35,707 nt of DNA, taken from contig NZ_FYDX01000005.1 in assembly GCF_900187455.1 (NCBI RefSeq), positions 348,915-384,621 of the forward strand, given 5' to 3'. Shown here in pieces: positions 29,801 through 35,707 of this stretch (position 1 is the stretch's first letter; every line of letters starts with the position of its first letter). This stretch comes from Pseudomonas sp. Irchel 3E13. GTDB taxonomy: Bacteria; Pseudomonadota; Gammaproteobacteria; Pseudomonadales; Pseudomonadaceae. The translations under genes were made by a program, and so were the position numbers. The notes beneath the pieces are model-generated. The model worked only from the letters and a program-made list of their open reading frames with translations. It was not told the origin of the DNA and searched no databases.

Positions 29801-32800
29801 TTGCCGACGCCCCGATTCATGACCTGATCGAAGCGCAGGTGCAGGCCACACCGGACGCCGTGGCGCTGATCCTTGGCGAGCAGCAACTGAGCTACGCCGC
29901 GCTGGATCGTCAGGCCAATCGTCTGGCGCACCGTCTGCGTGAACTGGGCGTGGGCCCGGACGTGCTGGTGGGAATCTCGCTGGAGCGCAGCCTGGAAATG
30001 GTCGTCGGTCTGTTGGCGATCCTCAAGGCCGGCGGCGCCTATGTGCCGCTGGACCCGGCGTACCCGCGTGAGCGTCTGGACTACATGCTGCGCGACAGCG
30101 GCATTCGCCTGTTGCTGACCCAGTCTTCGCTGCTGGCGCAATTGCCGGTGAGCGAGCAGGTGCGCAGCCTGGAACTGGACCTGCTGATCGACTGGCAGGA
30201 CAGCACTGACATCGCGCCGCCGCAGGTTCACCTGCACCCGGACAACCTCGCCTACGTGATCTACACCTCCGGCTCCACTGGCCGGCCAAAAGGCGTGGAA
30301 ATCCGCCATGGTGCGCTGACCAACCACATGCTGTGGATGCAGAACGAGCTGAAACTGGCACCGCATGACCGTGTCTTGCAAAAGACCGCCTTCAGTTTCG
30401 ACGCCTCGGTTTGGGAGTTCTGGCTGCCGCTGCTCAACGGCGCGCAACTGGTACTCGCCAGCCCGGCGCTGAGCGATGATTTGTCGTTGCTCTGGAGCGA
30501 AGTGGCCGATCACCAAGTCAGCACCCTGCAACTGGCGCCGTCGGTACTTCAGGCGCTGTTGCCGGAAGTGAAGGGTGGCCAACTGGATTCGCTGCGCACC
30601 CTGGCCTTCGGTGGCGAGGGGCTGAGCGCGGCGCTGGTGGAGCAGTTGCGTCAACAATGGAATGGTCAGGTCTACAACCTGTACGGCCCGACCGAAGCGA
30701 CCATCGATACCAGCAGCCTGCTGATCGAAGGTCCGGTGGACACTGCGATCGCCGCCATTGGCCGACCGATCAGCAACGTGCGCACCTATGTGCTGGACGC
30801 CAATTTGCAAGTCTGCCCGGTGGGTAGCGCTGGCGAACTGTATGTCGGCGGCGACTCGCTGGCCCGTGGTTATCACCAGCGTCCCGACCTGACCGCCGAG
30901 CGCTTCGTGCCGGATCCGTTCACGCCGGGCGCCCGTCTGTACCGCACCGGCGACCTGGTGCGCTACCGCGCCGACGGCGTGATCGACTACCTCGGCCGTA
31001 TCGACCATCAGGTAAAGATTCGCGGCTTGCGTATCGAACTGGGCGAAATCGAAGCGCAGATCCTCCGGCATGCCGCCGTCCGCGAGGCGGTGGTGCTGGC
31101 GAAGGAAAATGGCACCGGCACGCAGTTGGTGGCGTACCTCGTCGCCGATCAGGATCAGCCTGCCGTGGCCGATCTCAAGGCGCTGCTGGCGCAGGATCTA
31201 CCGGCCTTTATGGTGCCGGCGCAGTGGCTGTTCCTCGATCAATTACCGCTGACCCCGAACGGCAAGCTCGACCGCAAGGCCCTGCCACAGCCGGACGTTG
31301 CTCAGGCCCAGGCGACCTATGTCGCGCCACGCAGCGAGCTGGAACAGCAACTGGCGGCGATCTGGTGCGATGTGCTCAAGCTGGAGAAGGTCGGTCTGAC
31401 CGACAACTTCTTCGAGCTGGGCGGCGACTCGATCATCTCCATTCAAGTGGTCAGCCGTGCCCGTCAGGCCGGGATCTTCTTCACGCCCAAGGACCTGTTC
31501 CAGCGCCAGACCGTGCAGAGCCTGGCCGCGGTGGCGCGTCTGGCCGAAGCCACGGTCATCGATCAGGCCGCCGTGGACGGTGCGGCGCCGCTGACGCCAA
31601 TCCAGCACGGGTTCTTCGAAAGCGACATCCCGCAGCGCCACCACTGGAACCAGGCGGTGATGCTCAAACCGTCCCGAGTGCTGCAAGCGGCCTTGGTGGA
31701 AAAAACCTTGCAGGCGTTGCTGGTGCAACACGATGCCTTGCGCCTTGGCTTCTCCCTGGAAAACGGTGCCTGGAACGCTGTCCACGGCCAGCGCAACGAC
31801 AGTGGGCTGCTCTGGCAACGCCAGTTGAAGCATGCCGATGAGCTGGAGCCGTTGGCTCAGCAAGCCCAGCGCAGCCTCGACCTGGAGCGCGGTCACCTGC
31901 TGCGTGCGGTGCTCGCGGAACTGCCCGATGGCTCGCAACGCCTGCTGCTGGTGATCCATCACCTGGTGGTGGACGGCGTGTCCTGGCGCATCCTGCTGGA
32001 AGACCTGCAGAACGCTTATGCCGCGCTTTCCGAGGGCAAGCCGGTGGCACTGCCGGCCAAGACCAGTTCGTTCAAGCGCTGGGCCGAGCACCTGAGTGAC
32101 TATGCCCGCAGCGCCGAACTGGAGCAGGAGCTGGGCTACTGGCAGGCGCAACTGTCCGATGTCAGCGATGAACTGCCGGACCGCAAGGCAGGTGCCGAGG
32201 CGAGCAGCCGGAATGTCGCCAGCGTCACCACCCGGCTGGACCGCGAGCTGACCCGGCAACTGCTGCAGGATGCCCCGGCGGCCTACCGTACACAGATCAA
32301 CGACCTGCTGCTGACGGCACTGGCCCGGGTGATCTGTGCCTGGACCCGGCAACCGTCGGTGCTGATCAAGCTGGAAGGGCATGGCCGCGAAGACCTGTTC
32401 GAAGCGCTGGACATCACCCGCACTGTCGGCTGGTTCACCACGGTCTACCCGGTCAGGCTCAGCCCGCGGCCGGCCCTGTCCGACTCGATCAAGACCATCA
32501 AGGAACAACTGCGGGCGATCCCCAACAAGGGCATCGGCTACGGCGTGCTGCGCCACCTGGGCAGCAGCGCCGCCCGTGAAGCGCTGGCCGGTCTGGCCCA
32601 GGGTGCGATCGTCTTCAACTATCTGGGCCAGTTCGACGGCAGCTTCGCCGAGGAGGACGGCCTGTTGCGGCCGTCTGGCGAGAGCAGCGGCGACATGCAC
32701 AGCCTCGATGCGCCGCTGGACAGCCTGATCAGCGTCAGCGGCCAGGTCTATGGCGGCCAGCTCGAACTGAAATGGCGCTTCAGCACCGCGGTGTTCGAGC

Positions 32801-35707
32801 ACGAACTGTTGCAGGGGCTGGCCGATCAGTACGGCGCCGCGTTGCGCCAGGTGATCGAACACTGCGTGCACGCCGAGAGCGCCGCGGCGACGCCTTCGGA
32901 CTTCCCGCTGGCCAACCTCGACCAGCAGGACATCGACGGCCTGCGTATCGCCCCGGCGGAGATCGCCGATATCTACCCGCTGTCGCCGATGCAACAGGGC
33001 ATGCTGTTCCACAGCCTGTACGAGAAAGAAGCGGCCAACTACATCAACCAGATGCGGGTGGATGTGCGCGGTCTGAATGTCGCGCGCTTCAAGGCGGCCT
33101 GGCAGGCGGTGATCGACCAGCACGACGTGCTGCGGGCCAGCTTCGTCAGTGACCTGCGCAAACCGCTGCAAGTGATCCGCAAGCAGGTGGTCGTGGCGCT
33201 GACCGAGCAGGACTGGCGCACGGTGGAACATGGCGCCGCGGCGCTCGAAGCCTGGGCCGACGCCGACCGTCAGCGCGGTTTCGACCTGGAGCAGGAAGCG
33301 CTGCTGCGCCTGACCCTGCTGCGCACCGGCGACGACAGCCATCACCTGATCTACACCAGCCATCACATCCTGATGGACGGCTGGAGCAGCTCGCGCCTGC
33401 TGGGCGAGGTGCTGCAGCGTTATCACGGCCAGGTGCCCGCGCAGTCGGCGGCCCGCTACCGGGATTACATCGAATGGCTGCAACGTCAGGATGCCGTGGC
33501 CAGCGAAGCCTTCTGGAGCGTGCAACTCGCCGCGCTGGAAACGCCGACCCGGCTTGCCGACGTGCTGAAGCCGCAGGCCGCGCTGGACGGTTATATCGAC
33601 CGGCATTACGCACTCGACCGCGAGCAGACGCTGCGACTCAACGCCTTTGCCCGTGAGCAGCGGGTGACCCTGAATACGCTGGTGCAGGCTGCCTGGCTGT
33701 TGCTGCTGCAACGCTATACCGGCCAGGCCAGCGTGACGTTCGGCGCCATCGTCGCCGGACGTCCGGCGGAGTTGCCGGGGATCGAGGAGCAGCTTGGCCT
33801 GTTCATCAACACCCTGCCGGTGGTGGGTAGCCCGCGCGCCGAGCAGTCGGTGGCGGATTGGGTGGGCGAGTTGCAGGCCCTCAACCTGGCCCTGCGCGAA
33901 CATGAGCACACGCCGCTCTACGATATCCAGCGCTGGGCCGGTCACGGTGGCGAAGCGTTGTTCGATTCGATCCTGGTGTTCGAGAACTACCCGGTTTCGG
34001 AGGTGCTGCAGCAGGCGGCGCCGGAAGGGCTGGCGTTCGGCAGCGTGATCAATCAGGAGCAGACCCACTATCCGCTGACCCTGGTGGTTCAGGCCAACGA
34101 GACGCTGGCAGTGCGCTTCAACTTCGATCGCCAGCGCTTCAGCGAGGACGGCATGGTGCGGCTGGTCGGGCATTTCGATCAGGTGCTGCGTGCCCTGGCT
34201 GGCGATGCCCAGGCCCCGCTGGGTGAGCTGTCGTTGCTGGACGCCGCCGAGCGTCAGCACCTGCTGCATGACTGGAATGACACGGCAGTGGCCTTTGCCG
34301 ACGCACCGATTCAGGACCTGATCGAAGCCCAGGTGCACGCCACACCGGACGCCGTGGCGCTGATCCTTGGCGAACGGCAACTGAGCTACGCCGAACTGGA
34401 CCGTCAGGCCAACCGCCTGGCGCATCATCTGCGTGAACTGGGCGTGGGTCCTGATGTGCTGGTGGGAATCTCGCTAGAGCGCAGCCTGGAAATGGTCGTC
34501 GGCCTGCTGGCGATCCTCAAGGCCGGCGGCGCCTATGTGCCGCTGGACCCGGCATACCCGCGTGAGCGTCTGGATTACATGCTGCGCGACAGTGGCATTC
34601 GTCTATTGCTGACCCAGTCGTCGCTGCTGGCGCAACTGCCGGTGAGCGAGCAGGTGCGCAGTCTGGAACTGGACCTGCTGATCGACTGGCAAGACAGTAC
34701 CGATATCGCGCCGCCGCAGGTTCGCCTTCAAGCGGACAACCTCGCCTACGTGATCTACACGTCCGGCTCCACTGGCCGGCCAAAAGGCGTGGAAATCCGC
34801 CATGGCGCGTTGACCAACCACATGCTGTGGATGCAGAACGAGCTGAAACTGGCGCCGCATGACCGCGTGCTGCAGAAGACCGCGTTTAGCTTCGACGCTT
34901 CGGTTTGGGAATTCTGGCTGCCGCTGCTCAACGGCGCGCAACTGGTGCTCGCCAGCCCGGCGCTGAGCGATGACCTGTCGTTGCTCTGGAGCGAAGTGGC
35001 CGATCACCAGATCAGCATCCTGCAATTGGCGCCGTCGGTACTTCAGGCGTTGCTGCCGGACGTGAAGGGCGGCCAACTGGATTCGCTGCGCACCCTGGCC
35101 TTCGGTGGCGAGGGGCTGAGCGCGGCGCTGGTGGAGCAACTGCGTCAGCAATGGAACGGCCAGGTCTACAACCTGTACGGCCCGACCGAAGCGACCATCG
35201 ACACCAGCAGCCTGCTGATCGAAGGTCCAGTTGATACCGCGATCGCCGCCATCGGCCGACCGATCAGCAACGTGCGCACTTATGTGCTGGATGCCAACTT
35301 GCAAGTCTGCCCGGTGGGCAGCGCTGGCGAGCTGTACGTCGGCGGTGATTCGTTGGCCCGTGGTTATCACCAGCGTCCCGACCTGACCGCCGAGCGCTTC
35401 GTGCCGGATCCGTTCACGCCGGGCGCCCGTCTGTACCGCACCGGCGACCTGGTGCGCTACCGCGCCGACGGCGTGATCGACTACCTCGGCCGCATCGACC
35501 ATCAGGTAAAGATTCGCGGCTTGCGTATCGAACTGGGCGAAATCGAAGCGCAGATCCTCCGGCATGCCGCCGTCCGCGAGGCGGTGGTGCTGGCGAAGGA
35601 AAATGGCACCGGTACGCAGTTGGTGGCGTACCTCGTCGCCGATCAGGATCAGCCTGCCGTGGCCGATCTCAAGGCGCTGCTGGCGCAGGATCTACCGGCC
35701 TTATGGT
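23806..35707 (+). CDS. Multi-module NRPS (C-A-T-E, C-A-T-E, C-A...), predicted Asp then two Gln-like, 3'-partial
   Basis: At least 3967 codons; no stop in the window. ATG 23806 lies one base after the previous stop, with AGGAG (23795-23799) upstream. The N-terminus (MDKTTAERIAKRFVSLP) matches those of the two upstream subunits. Module 1: C (HHVVSDG, residue 182); A with YTSGSTGQPKG and AADLGHT, code D-L-T-K-I-G-H-V-G-K (Asp); T (Ser1042); E (HHLVVDG, 1220). Module 2: C (HHILMDG); A with FDASVWEF and NLYGPTEATID, code D-A-W-Q-A-G-L-I-D-K (Gln-like); T (Ser2542); E (HHLVVDG, 2718). Module 3: C (about 32965-34240, HHILMDG at 33361); A with the same Gln-like code, cut by the window end before A10. 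Predicted additions are D-(OH)Asp, D-Gln? and Gln?. The last seven bases lack one T relative to the sister copy, which would shift the frame; this may be an end-of-contig error. The release domain must lie beyond. Confidence 0.93.
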   Translation, partial: MDKTTAERIAKRFVSLPLEQRRQILDKMRETGQSFRLLPIAVTRTDVQRIPLSYAQQRMLFLWQMEPDNSAYNVPMAVRLSGALDAAALAGALEQLVQRHETLRTRFVSVDGEFHQEILEQAPVTLEVVEVSTGVTEDAETTLKALVEAEMQAPFDLLSGTLLRVKLFRLGTAEHVLTLCMHHVVSDGWSSQLLVREFVQLYQARISAIVAALPALPVQYADYAIWQRAWLEAGEGERQLQYWKQQLGDEQPVLALPLDHDRPQQPSYRGAVVRADLSAALSDQLKRVARSQGVTVFMLTLAALSVVLSRYSGQADIRIGAPNAGRTRGELEGLIGFFINTQVLRVQVDERQTFAELLEQVKQVVTGAQSHQELPFEHLVDALAPERNLGHNPLFQFKINQQVFSADEGDDAERGVDGLSVDKYAFGATDARFDLAYDFIDTPQGLRGYFTYATDLFEAATIERIVASLRGVLENLVAHTGDTLLAHAEPAPLLATPPAATVSANGFLSLWQQGLLAGQDKPALRSGEQVLSYAQLDAQSNQLAHYLRAQGIGAGMTVALCQERGIEWVTSLLAVLKLGAVYLPLDTRQPLERLQQLTRDSRAALLIHAAGYDASSFDHCPTLAWDVNLWAANPSSAPEVTISASQPAYIIYTSGSTGQPKGVVISHGALSNYVQGVLERLELSGEGSMAMVSTIAADLGHTLLFGALASGRTLHLLSHEHAFDPDSFAAYMAEHRIEVLKIVPSHLQGLLQAAKPADVLPAQLLILGGEASSWNLVEQVRALKPGCRILNHYGPTETTVGILTHKVGAVIDGCRSVPVGQPLAGARARVLDAWLNPVAERVAGELYLGGAGLAQGYLGQPALTAERFVPDADGQRLYRSGDRARHVPGGLEYLGRADDQVKIRGYRVEPGEVGHVLRGLDGVAEAVVLALPQDGDESRLQLVGYCAAASGVTLQAEALRQQLAANLPEYLVPAQILLLERLPLTANGKLDKRALPKPGAIKQAYTAPVGEIEEKLAAVWADVLKLERVGTTDNFFELGGDSILSLQIIARAKRQGIKLSPKQLFEKQTIGQLAAVAKLIEKKAAAPVVEQLSGNLPLLPIQARFFDTDIPQRQHWNQAVMLKPTRALDAVHLQLALHALVEQHDALRLSFVAQAAGWQASFAALNSPDLLWVRELEAAADLNALANEAQRSLDLSNGPLLRGVLVNLAQGEQRLLLVIHHLVVDGVSWRVLLEDLQQAYAALAAGKTVVLPAKSSSLKAWAEKLHGYAGNAALEQELGWWQAQLHGASDSLPWDHAEGSQQRQHAISVSTHLDAALTRKLLQDAPAAYRTQINDLLLTALARVISRWTARADAVIRLEGHGREDLFDDIDLSRTVGWFSNLYPVRLTPGASLDGSIKAIKEQLRAIPDKGIGYGVLRYLGTEPVRASLAQLAQGSIVFNYLGQFDGSFDAGDALFAPSGEASGDSQDAAAPLSAPISINGQVYGGELDLSWSFSSQVFERATIQRLADEYAAELRQLIEHCTAAGVAGMTPSDFPLVSLTQAELDHLPVAAGDVQDIYPLSPMQQGMLFHTLYEEEAGNYINQLRVEVEGLDVPRFRAAWQALLDQHDVLRSVFLSDLRQPVQAVLRQVEVPFVELDVRGQAEQGAWIEQWAVAERARGFVLEQGPLLRLAVLRTGERSHQLVYTCHHILMDGWSTSRMLGEVLQRYSGHSMASHSGRYRDYIEWLQRQDGAASRDFWTRHLEGLEQPTRLARALSAPVGSDGYGEQVHGLDPQQTQRLSDFAREQRVTLNTLVQAAWLLLLQRYTGQASVAFGATVAGRPTELPGIEEQLGLFINTLPVLGSPRPEQTVAEWLAQVQEQNLALREHEHTPLNDIQRWAGRGGEALFDSILVFENYPVSEALEQTAPQGLVFGRLINQEQAHYPLALVVNVGAALSMRLSHDRRQFSDEVVAQLARHLDHLLQALIRDAQAPLGELPLLDAAERQHLLHDWNDTAVAFADAPIHDLIEAQVQATPDAVALILGEQQLSYAALDRQANRLAHRLRELGVGPDVLVGISLERSLEMVVGLLAILKAGGAYVPLDPAYPRERLDYMLRDSGIRLLLTQSSLLAQLPVSEQVRSLELDLLIDWQDSTDIAPPQVHLHPDNLAYVIYTSGSTGRPKGVEIRHGALTNHMLWMQNELKLAPHDRVLQKTAFSFDASVWEFWLPLLNGAQLVLASPALSDDLSLLWSEVADHQVSTLQLAPSVLQALLPEVKGGQLDSLRTLAFGGEGLSAALVEQLRQQWNGQVYNLYGPTEATIDTSSLLIEGPVDTAIAAIGRPISNVRTYVLDANLQVCPVGSAGELYVGGDSLARGYHQRPDLTAERFVPDPFTPGARLYRTGDLVRYRADGVIDYLGRIDHQVKIRGLRIELGEIEAQILRHAAVREAVVLAKENGTGTQLVAYLVADQDQPAVADLKALLAQDLPAFMVPAQWLFLDQLPLTPNGKLDRKALPQPDVAQAQATYVAPRSELEQQLAAIWCDVLKLEKVGLTDNFFELGGDSIISIQVVSRARQAGIFFTPKDLFQRQTVQSLAAVARLAEATVIDQAAVDGAAPLTPIQHGFFESDIPQRHHWNQAVMLKPSRVLQAALVEKTLQALLVQHDALRLGFSLENGAWNAVHGQRNDSGLLWQRQLKHADELEPLAQQAQRSLDLERGHLLRAVLAELPDGSQRLLLVIHHLVVDGVSWRILLEDLQNAYAALSEGKPVALPAKTSSFKRWAEHLSDYARSAELEQELGYWQAQLSDVSDELPDRKAGAEASSRNVASVTTRLDRELTRQLLQDAPAAYRTQINDLLLTALARVICAWTRQPSVLIKLEGHGREDLFEALDITRTVGWFTTVYPVRLSPRPALSDSIKTIKEQLRAIPNKGIGYGVLRHLGSSAAREALAGLAQGAIVFNYLGQFDGSFAEEDGLLRPSGESSGDMHSLDAPLDSLISVSGQVYGGQLELKWRFSTAVFEHELLQGLADQYGAALRQVIEHCVHAESAAATPSDFPLANLDQQDIDGLRIAPAEIADIYPLSPMQQGMLFHSLYEKEAANYINQMRVDVRGLNVARFKAAWQAVIDQHDVLRASFVSDLRKPLQVIRKQVVVALTEQDWRTVEHGAAALEAWADADRQRGFDLEQEALLRLTLLRTGDDSHHLIYTSHHILMDGWSSSRLLGEVLQRYHGQVPAQSAARYRDYIEWLQRQDAVASEAFWSVQLAALETPTRLADVLKPQAALDGYIDRHYALDREQTLRLNAFAREQRVTLNTLVQAAWLLLLQRYTGQASVTFGAIVAGRPAELPGIEEQLGLFINTLPVVGSPRAEQSVADWVGELQALNLALREHEHTPLYDIQRWAGHGGEALFDSILVFENYPVSEVLQQAAPEGLAFGSVINQEQTHYPLTLVVQANETLAVRFNFDRQRFSEDGMVRLVGHFDQVLRALAGDAQAPLGELSLLDAAERQHLLHDWNDTAVAFADAPIQDLIEAQVHATPDAVALILGERQLSYAELDRQANRLAHHLRELGVGPDVLVGISLERSLEMVVGLLAILKAGGAYVPLDPAYPRERLDYMLRDSGIRLLLTQSSLLAQLPVSEQVRSLELDLLIDWQDSTDIAPPQVRLQADNLAYVIYTSGSTGRPKGVEIRHGALTNHMLWMQNELKLAPHDRVLQKTAFSFDASVWEFWLPLLNGAQLVLASPALSDDLSLLWSEVADHQISILQLAPSVLQALLPDVKGGQLDSLRTLAFGGEGLSAALVEQLRQQWNGQVYNLYGPTEATIDTSSLLIEGPVDTAIAAIGRPISNVRTYVLDANLQVCPVGSAGELYVGGDSLARGYHQRPDLTAERFVPDPFTPGARLYRTGDLVRYRADGVIDYLGRIDHQVKIRGLRIELGEIEAQILRHAAVREAVVLAKENGTGTQLVAYLVADQDQPAVADLKALLAQDLPALW
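26830..28410 (+). repeat. Asp-module T-E region, copy 2 of 2
   Basis: Paralogue of 15860-17460 within the second Asp module. The T-domain core and the T-E linker are almost the same, while the E-domain body is more diverged. The shared surface around the T domain could be the recognition site for the single hydroxylase encoded here (inference). Confidence 0.7.
29755..31213 (+). repeat. A-domain repeat, copy 2 of 3 (Gln-like code)
   Basis: Nearly identical to 3070-4425 and to 34249-35707. The match to the third copy continues through the A10-side linker to the window end, so copies 2 and 3 are the closest pair. They are 4494 bases apart, which is exactly one C-A-T-E module. All three keep the same binding-pocket residues. 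Confidence 0.88.
34249..35707 (+). repeat. A-domain repeat, copy 3 of 3 (cut by window end)
   Basis: Nearly identical to 29755-31213. The only length difference seen is at the very end: the sister copy reads GGCCTTTATGGT (31204-31215), while this one reads GGCCTTATGGT, one T fewer. The window ends seven bases after position 35700. Confidence 0.85.

Noticed and set aside
23713..31071. A 2452-codon minus-strand frame, and similar ones at 703-4971, 9472-12879 and 31243-34428
   Set aside because: Same cause: antisense to NRPS genes with strongly biased codon use. The plus-strand frames carry all expected NRPS motifs.
1..35707. tRNA, rRNA, CRISPR arrays, transposase genes, thioesterase or pyoverdine-maturation genes
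   Set aside because: None seen in the gaps or coding regions. The only mobile-type sequence is the REP pair at 9320-9381.

Overview
This window looks like part of an iron-scavenging (siderophore) peptide biosynthesis locus from a fluorescent Pseudomonas or close relative. The DNA is GC-rich. The NRPS domains have the style of Pseudomonas pyoverdine and lipopeptide synthetases. There is a Pseudomonas-type REP inverted pair at 9320-9381. Five promoter-like sites match the PvdS-type iron-starvation pattern TAAAT-N16-CGT, exactly or with one deviation. About 90% of the window is non-ribosomal peptide synthetase (NRPS) coding sequence.

Layout: (1) 1-4935, 3' part of an NRPS: end of an A domain, T, E, C, A, T, with no thioesterase. 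(2) 5100-6798, a PvdH-type diaminobutyrate aminotransferase and an MbtH-like protein, ending in a strong terminator. (3) 6866-8047 on the minus strand, a PepSY-TM membrane protein of the kind linked to siderophore-iron reduction, divergent from (4) 8316-9293, a SyrP/TauD-like non-haem iron hydroxylase expected to make beta-hydroxy-aspartate. (5) 9490-12861, a one-module NRPS (C-A-T). (6) 12858-23804, a three-module NRPS (C-A-T-E, C-A-T, C-A-T). (7) 23806 to the window end, an NRPS with at least three modules (C-A-T-E, C-A-T-E, C-A...). Genes 5 to 7 overlap or abut and form one operon.

I read the specificity codes by eye against the GrsA/Ser alignment. They give Dab for gene 5; Asp, Thr and Gly for gene 6; and Asp plus two copies of a Gln-like code for gene 7. 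The last A domain of gene 1 has the same Gln-like code. If the proteins act in gene order, the chain is ...D-X - Gln? - Dab - D-(OH)Asp - Thr - Gly - D-(OH)Asp - D-Gln? - Gln?.... The accessory genes fit this: PvdH supplies Dab, the hydroxylase makes OH-Asp iron ligands, MbtH supports the A domains, and the PepSY protein would help release iron from the imported siderophore. The exact compound is unknown to me. It resembles the OHAsp-Thr-containing pyoverdines and the corrugatin-type acyl-peptide siderophores in parts, but matches neither fully from what is visible.

The window starts and ends inside homologous A-domain ends, in a family of near-identical A-domain copies. The last bases carry an apparent one-base deletion relative to the sister copy. 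Both are consistent with assembly breaks at NRPS repeats, so the two edge genes should be read as partial.
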